A DNA stretch of 17,568 nucleotides from Campylobacterales bacterium (GTDB taxonomy: Bacteria; Campylobacterota; Campylobacteria; Campylobacterales; QNZT01), in NCBI GenBank assembly GCA_026985685.1, contig JALSQA010000055.1:1-17568 (forward strand). Reading direction: 5' to 3'. Under the pieces are notes generated by a model. The model did no database searches, was not told where the DNA came from, and saw only the letters and a program-made list of their open reading frames with translations. Of the stretch, positions 7,520 to 15,737 are shown piece by piece; positions within the stretch are counted from its first letter, which is position 1; each line of letters opens with the position of its first letter. Both the position numbers and the translations under genes were made by a program.

Positions 7520-8302
7520 TTATTTTTCTTGTGCTTTTAAAGCTTTTCTTTTAGAAACAATCGCTAACAAACTTAAAATACTAATAGCTATCAATAACCA
7601 AAACCCAGTTGTAGGATAAGAGTGTGTGGTAAATTGTGCCACTTTCCCATCACCAAATACAGTAGGTGTAAAAGGTTTGATTTTAAAAGCACCCCACTGA
7701 TGCATATGATGTCCAAACCAATAGAGCCAGTAAGCATAAAAGCCCAAAAATATTACAGGTAATGCAACAGGAATCAACATCAAGAGATCAAGTATTTTTG
7801 AATTAAACAACATATAAAAAACAAAAATCAGTGCTACAAAAATCAGGGCATAAGGTGCAGCTGCTCTTAGATAAGGTGCTCCTCTGTCCATTGGATCCAT
7901 CCCTATAAAATGGTTGATAGTCTCCATCTCAAATACATCACCACTAAATCCATCAAAATGATAATATACAGGTATACCGTTTGGGAAAGACTCTTTTGGA
8001 TAGTTTGGTGCTTCAAGTGCAACATACCAAATTGGTGTGGTAGCTACGCCAACTTCCATATCTTCATCAATCAATTTTTTTAAATCTCCGGCAACATCTT
8101 TAGGCACTGTAGGACTTACGTAAGCTCCTTTGTTATAATAATTCCATACCTTGACACTAAGTGATGAAATTTTATCACCAAGCCCATCTTTTTTCATCTC
8201 CACTACATTATGTGTAAAAACAGCAGGTATCACAAAAAAGTACATCAACAATCCAAACGCTAAAAATGTAAAAATTCTTGATTTCATTAGAGATTTATTC
8301 AT
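7520..8302 (-). CDS. nosB: NosB, four-helix membrane protein of clade II nos clusters
   Basis: I favour the ATG that gives MNKSLMKSR (260 residues), because GGAGG lies about 9 bases before it; an ATG three codons earlier directly touches that GGAGG. Hydrophobic segments lie near residues 10-29, 150-168, 172-195 and 228-248, with a ~115-residue periplasmic domain between the first two. The last loop has the histidines of WFGHHMHQWG. By position directly after nosZ and by topology it matches NosB, a protein found with clade II nosZ whose exact function is unknown. It is separated from nosZ by 139 bases with a strong hairpin. Confidence 0.82.
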   Translation of the reverse strand: MNKSLMKSRIFTFLAFGLLMYFFVIPAVFTHNVVEMKKDGLGDKISSLSVKVWNYYNKGAYVSPTVPKDVAGDLKKLIDEDMEVGVATTPIWYVALEAPNYPKESFPNGIPVYYHFDGFSGDVFEMETINHFIGMDPMDRGAPYLRAAAPYALIFVALIFVFYMLFNSKILDLLMLIPVALPVIFLGFYAYWLYWFGHHMHQWGAFKIKPFTPTVFGDGKVAQFTTHSYPTTGFWLLIAISILSLLAIVSKRKALKAQEK

Positions 8303-8398
8303 CTTCCCCATCCTCCATTAAAATTTAGTTTTGATTATAAAAAATTATTATAACTATACACTATTGTATCTTCATAAAAAACACAATGATATATAGTG

Positions 8399-8431
8399 TC
8401 AGATAACGGAGTTAGATTCTCCGTTATCTGA
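8399..8431 (-). terminator. Strong hairpin after nosZ without a U-tract
   Basis: A perfect 13-bp stem (TCAGATAACGGAG / CTCCGTTATCTGA) with a 7-base loop starts 10 bases after the nosZ stop. No T-run follows directly on the minus strand, so it is not a standard intrinsic terminator. It more likely protects the 3' end of a nosZ mRNA or partially ends transcription, leaving nosB and later genes at lower level. A TATAAT at 8352-8347 (minus) could be a secondary promoter for nosB, but this is weakly supported. No other feature is seen in the 139-base gap. Confidence 0.6.
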
Positions 8432-8441
8432 GTAATTTAGA

Positions 8442-11045
8442 TTAGAACAAGTTTGCGTTCTTATCAATCCATTTGAGATATTCGATAATATCATCTGTTT
8501 GTTCTTCACTCATACCTTGGTTAGGCATTCTTAGGTTAAAGTAATTAGTCATTGATTTGATGTAATCATTATCATACATTTTTTCAGGATGCATAATCCA
8601 TTGTTTGACCCATTTTTCACCATTTTCATGACGTCCTAGAACTCCTACCAAGTCTGGACCTGAGCTTACTTTACCGATGACGTGACAACCATTACAACCA
8701 CCTTCAAGATATGCTGCATGACCTCTTTGTTGTGCTGCATTCATAGGAGTTGCAATTTTCTTGACAAGTAAATCTTTGGCACGGATTCCAACATCTGCTG
8801 TTTTTACCATATATTGCCAAATCATATTCTCAAATAAAATCGCTTTGTTTAAATCACCAGCTTTAACAGCTTCATCAGATTTTTTCTTCTGATCTGCTAT
8901 TTTTCCATATTGATCAAGTGCATCTGTTACAAGATTTTTAACCGTTGGATACTTTTCAAAGTGATTTGCTTTAAGGAATTTCACAACGCTTTGGATAACT
9001 GCATCTGTAGCTTTGTTTGTTGCGACTGTTTTGTCATACTCAGCTTTGAGTTGTTCTGGTGACATTTTTGCCATTTTAAGTTTGGCTGCTGCTGTATATT
9101 TTTTGTTTGGATCTTTTACCATCAAATAACCCATCATCTCTAAGTGTAGAGCAGAACAAAATTCTGTACAGTAGTAAGGAAAAACACCTTCTCTATCGGC
9201 TTTAAAAGTTACGGCAACTGTTTTTCCTGGTTCGAGTGATGTATGTACATTATAATCATCTACTGTAAATCCATGTGTTTCATCTTCTGCACGTTCAAGG
9301 TTTGTGAGGTAGAAAGTAACTGTATCACCTTTATTGACAGTGACATGTTCAGGATTGATATGACTTCTTACCATCGTACCATAGACATAAACATGATTAC
9401 CTTTTCTTACAATTTTCTCTTGACCTGCAAGTGTTTTCCCTTCATGTGTTTTGCCTGTAAAAGCATTTGTACCCATTTTGTAGCGTACATGTGTATGAAG
9501 TTTACTTGCACGAATAGCAACAGCTTGATGCGGCTCACCAAGTGGAACTGGCATATCGTAAAGGAGTTGCATTTTTTTGCCACGAATATCAATCAATTGA
9601 TGATTTTGTGGATGCAATGGCCCAATCTCATTAAATCTATCGATTGCTAGTTTGTTAAGTGCAATGATATAATCCCCTTGAGGATCTTCGGTTTTGCCTT
9701 CCATACCACAAAGGTGACCGATATTGTAGTTTACATTTTGTCTATCTTCTACTTTACAAGTAAGATAGTTCCATTTTACAACTTGACTATCAACATATAG
9801 TGAAGTATATATTTCACCTTTATCTTTCCAATGTTTACCATATTGGTTATGTAGTGGTCCAAGACCCAACTCTGCTTGACAATGTGCTGCTTTTTTGAGA
9901 TCTAAGATAGGAATACCATATGGATCTTTGCCTACATAATCTTTATTTTTGATTAATTTTTGGATTTTATCCCAGCCATAAACAGTAGCATGTGTATCTA
10001 ATTTACCACAAACTACGATATATTTACCATCTGGTGAAACATCCACACCATGAGGAGATTTTGGTTCAGGGATCAAAAATAGAGCATTGTTTTTAACTGC
10101 TACATCTATAGGAACTACTCTTGCTCCATTGATAATTTTTACATTTTTATCATCTTTTGCAAGTTCTGCCAATTTTTTCCAGTTATATACTTGTAAGAAG
10201 TCTGTGTCATTACGACTACATCCTGCTTCAAACGGAGGAAGTCCTTTTTCGATACCACCTGTATACATTTCTGAGTTAAATGAGTTGGTAAATCCCCAAC
10301 CAGCACAAGCCTCTTTACCTGAATCTGATAAATCTTGCATATATGGTGGGAGTTCAATAGTGAAAGATTTTTTAGGTTCTATTTTACCTGTTTCATGATT
10401 GAATTTCCAAACTGTTACACCACCTCTATAAGTCTCTTTGTACTCTTCTATAGGATGATAATTATTATCCAAAGGTGCTGCATATTGGCATGCTTCTAGG
10501 ATATACTCACTATTTGGTGTAAAAAATGCTCCACCATGATCCGATTTGAAAACAGGGTTTACAACAATTTGTTTTGTAACGAAGTCACTTAAGTCAATAA
10601 CAGCGATACGTGGATTGGCTTTATCGTTGATAACAAGCCATTTACCATCATACTTACCATCAGTTTCTGAGATAGCTGGATGGTGAGTATCACCCCAAGT
10701 TATCTTTTTGCCACGGATATTACCCTCAGCCAAAACTTTTTTGGTATCATCATCATAACCCCAACCTTGCCAAGGTTCTGGTGTAAAGACACCTATATAT
10801 TTTAATATTCTCATAGATGGAACACCATATACCATGATTTGTCCAGATTGACCACCTGAACTGAAAACGATATATTTATCCCGTCCACCGCTTGGTGTGT
10901 ATGTTTTAGCAGCTGCTAGCAAATCAGCTTGTGAAAGACCTCTGTCTTTCATAACTTTATCAAGCTCTGTTGCTGCACTACTGAATGATACACTTACCAT
11001 TGTACCGATCGCAATTAGCGACAGTTTTTTTACGATTGATTTCAT
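8442..11045 (-). CDS. nosZ: Nitrous oxide reductase, clade II, with C-terminal haem c domain
   Basis: This 867-residue protein reduces N2O to N2 in the periplasm. It has a Sec signal (MKSIVKKLSLIAIGTMVSVSFSSA, no twin arginine), a hallmark of clade II. The beta-propeller supplies CuZ histidines, including DTHHPA (H121, H122), SDHGGAFF (H170), SPHGVDVSPDG, GPLHNQYG and EPHQAV. The cupredoxin domain follows, with the CuA motif CTEFCSALHLEMMGY near residues 626-640. The last ~100 residues form a monohaem cytochrome c domain (CNGCH near 782, candidate Met ligand in LRMPNQGM near 849). This fusion is typical of Campylobacterota NosZ and takes electrons from NosC proteins. AGGAGG lies 7 bases before the ATG. 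It is first in the nos operon. Confidence 0.97.
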   Translation of the reverse strand: MKSIVKKLSLIAIGTMVSVSFSSAATELDKVMKDRGLSQADLLAAAKTYTPSGGRDKYIVFSSGGQSGQIMVYGVPSMRILKYIGVFTPEPWQGWGYDDDTKKVLAEGNIRGKKITWGDTHHPAISETDGKYDGKWLVINDKANPRIAVIDLSDFVTKQIVVNPVFKSDHGGAFFTPNSEYILEACQYAAPLDNNYHPIEEYKETYRGGVTVWKFNHETGKIEPKKSFTIELPPYMQDLSDSGKEACAGWGFTNSFNSEMYTGGIEKGLPPFEAGCSRNDTDFLQVYNWKKLAELAKDDKNVKIINGARVVPIDVAVKNNALFLIPEPKSPHGVDVSPDGKYIVVCGKLDTHATVYGWDKIQKLIKNKDYVGKDPYGIPILDLKKAAHCQAELGLGPLHNQYGKHWKDKGEIYTSLYVDSQVVKWNYLTCKVEDRQNVNYNIGHLCGMEGKTEDPQGDYIIALNKLAIDRFNEIGPLHPQNHQLIDIRGKKMQLLYDMPVPLGEPHQAVAIRASKLHTHVRYKMGTNAFTGKTHEGKTLAGQEKIVRKGNHVYVYGTMVRSHINPEHVTVNKGDTVTFYLTNLERAEDETHGFTVDDYNVHTSLEPGKTVAVTFKADREGVFPYYCTEFCSALHLEMMGYLMVKDPNKKYTAAAKLKMAKMSPEQLKAEYDKTVATNKATDAVIQSVVKFLKANHFEKYPTVKNLVTDALDQYGKIADQKKKSDEAVKAGDLNKAILFENMIWQYMVKTADVGIRAKDLLVKKIATPMNAAQQRGHAAYLEGGCNGCHVIGKVSSGPDLVGVLGRHENGEKWVKQWIMHPEKMYDNDYIKSMTNYFNLRMPNQGMSEEQTDDIIEYLKWIDKNANLF

Positions 11046-11085
11046 CGTAATACCTCCTTTGTAAAAATTTCCTACTACAAAGCGT

Positions 11086-11128
11086 ATTATACTACTATTA
11101 AAAGTCGTTATGATTGATATAAGTCAAT
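11086..11128 (-). promoter_or_regulatory. nosZ promoter with CRP/FNR-type box at -41.5
   Basis: On the minus strand a perfect TATAAT lies at 11091-11086, predicting transcription start near 11079, 34 bases before the nosZ ATG. At 11128-11113 is ATTGACTTATATCAAT, which matches the CRP/FNR-type pattern TTGAT-N4-ATCAA with one mismatch in one half-site. Its centre is at -41.5, the class II activator position, and no -35 hexamer is seen. An FNR-like or NssR-like regulator responding to anoxia or nitric oxide is the natural candidate; its identity is an inference. Confidence 0.65.
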
Positions 11129-11188
11129 AAAGCTCTTATTTACTAAGTATGAAAATAGTTTTATCTTTAATATAAAAAAATTTAAAAT

Positions 11189-11218
11189 TTAACCTTTTAA
11201 CACAATCTTTACTATAAT
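11189..11218 (+). promoter_or_regulatory. Putative sigma-70 promoter of tgt
   Basis: TATAAT at 11213-11218 lies 18 bases after a weak -35 TTAACC (11189-11194), within a T/A-rich stretch. Transcription would start near 11225, 25 bases before the tgt ATG. It is divergent from the nosZ promoter; the two starts are about 145 bases apart, so the CRP/FNR box is far upstream of this promoter. Confidence 0.5.
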
Positions 11219-11249
11219 CACCAATTATCAAAGTCTCAAGGAAGTACCG

Positions 11250-12368
11250 ATGAAGTTTCAAGTCGAAAAATGTGATGGTAGTGCCAGAGCTTGTACAATT
11301 ACTACTGCACATAGTGTGATTCAAACTCCTGTTTTCATGCCAGTAGGTACAGTAGGTACTGTTAAAGCACTTGATAGTTATGATATGTTAGAACTTTTAC
11401 ATACAGATATTATTCTTGCAAATACTTACCACCTCTATCTTCGTCCAGGCGATAAAACTGTAGCCCATTTTGGAGGTTTGCACCAATTTGCCAATTATCC
11501 CAAAAGTTTTTTAACAGACAGTGGAGGGTTCCAGGCATTTTCTCTTTCAAATATCTCAAAACCTGATGAAAACGGTATACACTTTAAAAGCCATATCGAT
11601 GGTTCTTCTCACTATTTTACTCCACAAAAAGTATTAGACATCCAGTATAATTTAGGTAGCGATATCATGATGATACTTGATGATTTGATTGCACTACCTG
11701 CCCAAAAAGAGAGGATTAAATTATCTATTGAGAGGACGACAAACTGGGCTAAAGCTTCGATAGAGTACCACAGACAAAAACAACAAGAGGGGATAGGAGT
11801 AGAACAAAATATCTTTGCAATTGTGCAAGGGGGAATAGATAAAGATTTTCGTAAACTATCTGCTACTCAGCTAACAGAATTAGATTTTGATGGTTTTGCT
11901 ATAGGTGGACTTAGTGTTGGTGAAGCAAATGCTGATATGTATGATACTGTAGAGTTTACAGTGCCTTTTTTACCAAAAGATAAACCTCGATATCTTATGG
12001 GAGTAGGTACTCCTGAAGACTTGATTGAAAATATTGAGAGGGGTGTTGATATGTTTGATTGTGTGATGCCTACAAGAAATGCAAGAAATGGAACACTTTT
12101 TACATCATTTGGCAAACTCAATATAAAAGGTGCAAAACATAAGTTAAGTGATGAACCAATTGACAGCAGTTGTGATTGTCACACCTGTAAAAATTATTCA
12201 AGAGGGTATTTAAATCATCTCTACCGTGCGAAAGAGTTAACTTATTTTAGATTAGCATCTTTACATAATCTGCATTATTATTTAACACTCATGAGAGAAG
12301 TAAGAGAAGCGATTTTAAATGGAGAATTTCAAGCATATAAAAAAGAATTTTATGCCAAAAGGGCATAA
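11250..12368 (+). CDS. tgt: tRNA-guanine transglycosylase (queuosine synthesis)
   Basis: This 372-residue enzyme exchanges guanine 34 of GUN-anticodon tRNAs for preQ1. Signatures are the substrate-pocket DSGGFQAFS (D90 as general base), GGLSVGE, and [16 protein letters not shown] with the nucleophile D270. The zinc site is C308-x-C310-x-x-C313 with H339. Length is normal for bacterial Tgt. An AAGGAAG ribosome site lies 5 bases before the ATG. It is a housekeeping gene and apparently marks the boundary of the denitrification block. Confidence 0.97.
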   Translation: MKFQVEKCDGSARACTITTAHSVIQTPVFMPVGTVGTVKALDSYDMLELLHTDIILANTYHLYLRPGDKTVAHFGGLHQFANYPKSFLTDSGGFQAFSLSNISKPDENGIHFKSHIDGSSHYFTPQKVLDIQYNLGSDIMMILDDLIALPAQKERIKLSIERTTNWAKASIEYHRQKQQEGIGVEQNIFAIVQGGIDKDFRKLSATQLTELDFDGFAIGGLSVGEANADMYDTVEFTVPFLPKDKPRYLMGVGTPEDLIENIERGVDMFDCVMPTRNARNGTLFTSFGKLNIKGAKHKLSDEPIDSSCDCHTCKNYSRGYLNHLYRAKELTYFRLASLHNLHYYLTLMREVREAILNGEFQAYKKEFYAKRA

Positions 12369-12381
12369 TAAAAATCTTTTC

Positions 12382-12410
12382 TTGACAGATAGATGTTAAG
12401 AAGATATAAT
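12382..12410 (+). promoter_or_regulatory. Consensus sigma-70 promoter of yefM-yoeB
   Basis: A perfect TTGACA (12382-12387) and a perfect TATAAT (12405-12410) are 17 bases apart. This is full consensus, which is rare in a group whose promoters usually lack a clear -35. Start is expected near 12417, 27 bases before yefM. Such strength suits a toxin-antitoxin operon kept down by autorepression. Confidence 0.85.
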
Positions 12411-12428
12411 TGTACAATTAATTGGACA
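12407..12428 (+). promoter_or_regulatory. Predicted YefM operator: palindrome plus half-matching second site
   Basis: TAATTGTACAATTA (12407-12420) is a perfect 14-base palindrome with core TGTACA, overlapping the -10 and the start point. A second core, TGGACA (12423-12428, one mismatch), lies 12 bases away centre to centre. As I recall, the E. coli yefM-yoeB operator also uses long and short palindromes with TGTACA cores 12 bases apart, so the geometry matches. Occupation would block RNA polymerase. Confidence 0.7.
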
Positions 12429-12443
12429 GGTTAGGATTTTGTT

Positions 12444-12698
12444 ATGACAGTTGTAAATTATACACAAGCACGAAATAATTTGAAAAATATTTTAGATGGA
12501 GTATCAAAAAACTGTGATATAACCATTATAAACAGGCGTGATGGAGAAGATGCAGTTGTGATGTCTTTAAAATATTTCAATGCTATTGAGGAAACATTAC
12601 ATTTGTTAAAATCTCCTGCAAATTTAAAGCACCTTGAAAAATCTATTGGACAATATCATTCTGGTGAATTTCAGGAACATATGCTGATAGATGAGTAG
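12444..12698 (+). CDS. yefM: YefM antitoxin
   Basis: This 84-residue Phd/YefM-family antitoxin has the N-terminal DNA-binding core VNYTQARNNL, followed by ITIINRRDGEDAVVMSLKYFNAIEETLHLL, the conserved YefM central segment. The C-terminal third, ending HSGEFQEHMLIDE, is the acidic part expected to wrap YoeB. It neutralises the toxin and represses its own promoter with YoeB as co-repressor. The stop overlaps the yoeB start by 8 bases. No strong ribosome site precedes the ATG; AGG at 12433-12435 is the nearest. Confidence 0.93.
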   Translation: MTVVNYTQARNNLKNILDGVSKNCDITIINRRDGEDAVVMSLKYFNAIEETLHLLKSPANLKHLEKSIGQYHSGEFQEHMLIDE

Positions 12699-12951
12699 AA
12701 AACTTACTTGGACAAGGGAAGCATGGGATAGTTATATCTATTGGCAAACACAAGATAAAAAGACACTCAAACGTATCAATAAACTTATTGAGGCAACGCT
12801 TCGTGATCCTTATGATGGTATAGGTAAGCCAGAAGCTTTAAAAGCCAATCTATCAGGTTTTTATTCTCGTCGTATTGATGATACAAATAGACTAGTTTAT
12901 GCAATAGAAGAAAAAATGATAGTTATCATTTCATGTCGCTATCATTATTGA
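12691..12951 (+). CDS. yoeB: YoeB mRNA interferase toxin
   Basis: This 86-residue RelE-superfamily toxin cleaves mRNA in the ribosomal A site. The expected active-site set is present: E48 in KPEAL, R61 in SRRID, R67 in NRLVY, and the terminal H85-Y86 in CRYHY. The start AWDSYIYWQ is characteristic of YoeB. No truncation or frameshift is seen, so the toxin is probably functional. Translation is coupled to yefM through the 8-base overlap. The pair sits between tgt and a two-component system, a site with no evident mobile-element borders. Confidence 0.94.
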   Translation: MSRKLTWTREAWDSYIYWQTQDKKTLKRINKLIEATLRDPYDGIGKPEALKANLSGFYSRRIDDTNRLVYAIEEKMIVIISCRYHY

Positions 12952-12973
12952 TAAGTGTAAAATTATAATTCTA

Positions 12974-13192
12974 TTATATATCTACTCCATCCCAAAATTC
13001 ATCATAGTCTAAATTAGTTTGCATATTTTCATCTTCAAGGTTTTTTTCTAGCATTTGTTTTCTGGCATTGTCGAAGTATTGTTGCAGTGCTTCATGTAAA
13101 ATAGTGTTATAATCCTTTTTCAAAATTTCAGAAAATAATTTTATCTCTTCAACTGTACTATTGTCGAGAGTGAAGTGTAGTTCATTTTGCAT
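12974..13192 (-). CDS. Small antitoxin-like protein without an adjacent toxin
   Basis: This 72-residue protein starts MQNELHFTLDNSTVEEIKLFSEIL, a short strand then helices that could form a ribbon-helix-helix domain. It continues with a helix and ends in an acidic tail, NLDYDEFWDGVDI, of the sort that antitoxins use to bind toxins. AAAGGAG lies 6 bases before the ATG, supporting expression. No toxin-sized gene follows on the same strand: the 3' side runs into the convergent yoeB with a 22-base gap. It may be an orphan antitoxin or a remnant of a second module; this is inferred from layout, not from a recognised family. Confidence 0.6.
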   Translation of the reverse strand: MQNELHFTLDNSTVEEIKLFSEILKKDYNTILHEALQQYFDNARKQMLEKNLEDENMQTNLDYDEFWDGVDI

Positions 13193-13248
13193 TTATCTCC
13201 TTTGTTAATGTATAAAATATTTAATGTAGAAAAATTTTATAAGAAATC

Positions 13249-13257
13249 TGATACAAT
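13249..13257 (+). promoter_or_regulatory. Extended -10 promoter of the two-component operon
   Basis: TGATACAAT has the TGnTAnAAT form of an extended -10 element (hexamer 13252-13257), preceded by T/A-rich sequence with no clear -35, as is usual in Campylobacterota. Start is expected near 13264, giving a leader of about 39 bases with a weak GGGTG ribosome site. Confidence 0.5.
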
Positions 13258-13302
13258 AGTCTAGCTTAGAATAACTAAAATATTTCTAATTAATGGGTGT
13301 AA

Positions 13303-13965
13303 ATGTATAATAATTTAAAAAATAAAACAATTCTTTATATAGAAGATGATGCTGTTGTATTGAAAAATATATCAAAGTTACTTCAAAATTATTTTTATCA
13401 TATATACACAGCTGTTGATGGGGAAGATGGTTATAAAAAATTTTTACAATATAAAGTTGATTTATTGATTGTAGATATAGAACTTCCAAAATTAAGCGGT
13501 ATTAATCTTATTAAAAAGATACGAAAATTAAATAGTTCTATTCCTATTGTGGTGATCTCCGCATATACAAGAACTGATTATCTGCTTGAATCAGTTGAAC
13601 TTGGATTGGATAAATATATCGTCAAACCTTTTACTTCTAGAAAACTCCATGAGCTTTTAGTAAAATTGGATGAGAGTTTTATGAATAGTAATCATTTTCG
13701 ACTTAATGATGAGTGTATAGTAGATAAAACGCAAGGAATCATCATCACCGGGGATCGTGCATATACATTGACTGCAAAAGAGTTAGAATTTTTAGAGATA
13801 TTATCTTCAAAAGGTAATGTTACTTATGATGATATCGATCTTATTTGGAAAGAACAACCTCCTACATCATATGCTATTCGCTCATTCATTAAAATTTTAC
13901 GAAAGAAGATGCCTCAAAATTTGCTAAAAAATAAGCAAAGTTTAGGCTACTACATAGAAAAATAG
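13303..13965 (+). CDS. OmpR-type response regulator
   Basis: The protein has 220 residues. The receiver domain (1-120) has the acidic pair E14-D15-D16, phosphoacceptor D58 in IVDIELP, S86 and K108-P109, so it looks active. Residues ~150-220 form a compact winged helix with LTAKELEFLEIL, the recognition helix AIRSFIKILRKKM and the final GYYIEK. It should bind DNA as a dimer at direct repeats when phosphorylated. The kinase gene follows after only 2 bases, so the two form an operon. The stimulus and targets are unknown; the 11-bp direct repeat behind the kinase gene is a candidate site. Confidence 0.92.
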   Translation: MYNNLKNKTILYIEDDAVVLKNISKLLQNYFYHIYTAVDGEDGYKKFLQYKVDLLIVDIELPKLSGINLIKKIRKLNSSIPIVVISAYTRTDYLLESVELGLDKYIVKPFTSRKLHELLVKLDESFMNSNHFRLNDECIVDKTQGIIITGDRAYTLTAKELEFLEILSSKGNVTYDDIDLIWKEQPPTSYAIRSFIKILRKKMPQNLLKNKQSLGYYIEK

Positions 13966-13967
13966 CT

Positions 13968-15701
13968 TTGAAGCCAAAAATTTCTCAAAAGCGTATCACT
14001 CTTTTAATCGTTCTGTTTCCTTTGGCTGTATTGTTCGTTTATGGCTCAATGTCTTATATATTTCTAAAGTATATGCAAGAAAACGATATCTCAAAAGAGG
14101 TACAAAAATATACACAAAGCTACATACAGAGTCAAAAAGATATATTAAAAGAGAAGACAACAACTCTGATAAAGTCTATATCTTATTATGATCAAAAAAT
14201 TACTGATCAAATGACATCAGATTTGAAAAGTTTTGTAAAAGCTAGTGCAAATATAGCTGATAATATATATCATAATACACGCAGTAAAAAAATTATGTTA
14301 AGTGCTTTAAAAGATGTCAAATTAGCACCTTATCGCGGTAATCTTTTTGTCATGGATACAAGTGGGTATGTGTATCAGCACTTTGATAAAACGTTAGAGC
14401 ATAGAAATATTCTTCATGTCAAAGATATGTATGATATTGCTTTTGTGAAAGATTTTAACAGGCTTATTCGATATGAAGGAGAGGGATTTATCGGTTATAG
14501 CTGGTATAAGCCTGGCTATAGGCGTGATATGATGTATGATAAGCTTGCATATGTGAAAAAAATATCTTGTAATTCTTTGTATATTGGAGCTGGTTTATAT
14601 ATAGATGAGGTGCAAGATAGCGTTAAAGAAGATATCTTAAAATTTATTGGTGCAAATGCCAGGTTTGATAATGGTTTTTTCTTTATTTTGGATTACCATC
14701 AAAATATTGTTTACTGTCCTGAAGATCATGTCTCATCTAGTTTAAAAAAATATGCAAAAAATGGTTCATTTGTTCAAGAAAATGAAATTTTTTATAGTCA
14801 ATATATTGAAAAATACAATTGGTATATAGTTGGAGAAAAATCTCTTACAAATCGTGCATTGGGTGTAAGAGAAGGAAGATATGCACAGGCACATAAAATT
14901 CACAATGTGAAAAAAGATTTGATGTTGCTAGGTATAGCATTAGTTGTATCGATGTTTTTGTCATTATATCTTTCCTATATTATTTATAAAAGATTTCGTT
15001 TATATGAAGAACAGATCAATGATAGTCATGAGAAGATGATGTTTCGTACCAAACAAGCACTCATAGGTGAGCTTTTTAGTATGATCGCACACCAATGGAG
15101 ACAACCTATCAATAAAATAGCTTCGATTGTAGCACTAATGCGTGTAGAACTAGGTGATGAAAAGTGTACGAAAAAGCAACTAGATAATAGTTGCGAAGAG
15201 ATAGAAGAGAGTATTGAGTATATGAGTGAAACGATTGAAGATTTTCGTACCTTTTATAAACCTACAACTGTTTTAAAAGTAGTAAATTTAAAAGAACTTA
15301 TTGAAAGATCAGTTACATTTTTAAATAATGCACTTGAAAAAAAAGATATACAAGTTATACAAAAACTTACTGATGATATTGAGATTAAATTGTATCGAAA
15401 TGAATTTTTACAAGTGATGCTAAATCTCATTAAAAATGCGATAGATGCAACAGATCAAGGTGGCATGATTACACTTAGGTTGTATCGTCATGGCAAACGA
15501 ATTATTATTGCAGTTGAAAATAGTGGTACACCTATTTCTCAAGAAGTTATGCAAAAAATATTTCAACCATATTTTACTACAAAAAAAGATTCAATGGGGT
15601 TGGGTTTGTACATGACAAAGATTATTGTAGAAAAACATATGCGAGGTGAAATTCTTATCGAGAGACTGAGTGAAGGTACTAAATTTTTAATAATTCTTTA
15701 A
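13968..15701 (+). CDS. Membrane sensor histidine kinase with extracytoplasmic Cache-like domain
   Basis: The protein has 577 residues. A first membrane segment (10-32) and a second (~316-340) enclose a ~280-residue periplasmic region that looks like a double Cache sensor: FVMDTSGYVYQH and FFILDYHQNIVYC are the two sensor-strand blocks. There is no obvious HAMP domain. The kinase core has H375 in MIAHQWRQPIN, the N box NLIKNAIDA near 490, a G1-like VENSGTP, the F box IFQPYFTTK and G2 GLGLYMTK, all intact. The start is TTG, 2 bases after the regulator stop; the next ATG would cut into the first membrane segment. Little ribosome-site sequence is seen, suggesting coupled translation. Small carboxylates or amino acids are typical Cache ligands; the ligand here is unknown. 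Confidence 0.88.
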   Translation: MKPKISQKRITLLIVLFPLAVLFVYGSMSYIFLKYMQENDISKEVQKYTQSYIQSQKDILKEKTTTLIKSISYYDQKITDQMTSDLKSFVKASANIADNIYHNTRSKKIMLSALKDVKLAPYRGNLFVMDTSGYVYQHFDKTLEHRNILHVKDMYDIAFVKDFNRLIRYEGEGFIGYSWYKPGYRRDMMYDKLAYVKKISCNSLYIGAGLYIDEVQDSVKEDILKFIGANARFDNGFFFILDYHQNIVYCPEDHVSSSLKKYAKNGSFVQENEIFYSQYIEKYNWYIVGEKSLTNRALGVREGRYAQAHKIHNVKKDLMLLGIALVVSMFLSLYLSYIIYKRFRLYEEQINDSHEKMMFRTKQALIGELFSMIAHQWRQPINKIASIVALMRVELGDEKCTKKQLDNSCEEIEESIEYMSETIEDFRTFYKPTTVLKVVNLKELIERSVTFLNNALEKKDIQVIQKLTDDIEIKLYRNEFLQVMLNLIKNAIDATDQGGMITLRLYRHGKRIIIAVENSGTPISQEVMQKIFQPYFTTKKDSMGLGLYMTKIIVEKHMRGEILIERLSEGTKFLIIL

Positions 15702-15737
15702 TTACATAAATAGCAAAATTAATTAAAATAGTTTAAA

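Noticed and set aside
9243..9650. 135-codon plus-strand frame inside nosZ
   Set aside because: It is antisense to strongly conserved nosZ codons, Cys-rich without a pattern, and lacks a start context; it is a shadow frame. The other frames antisense to nos, tgt and peroxidase genes were dropped for the same reason.
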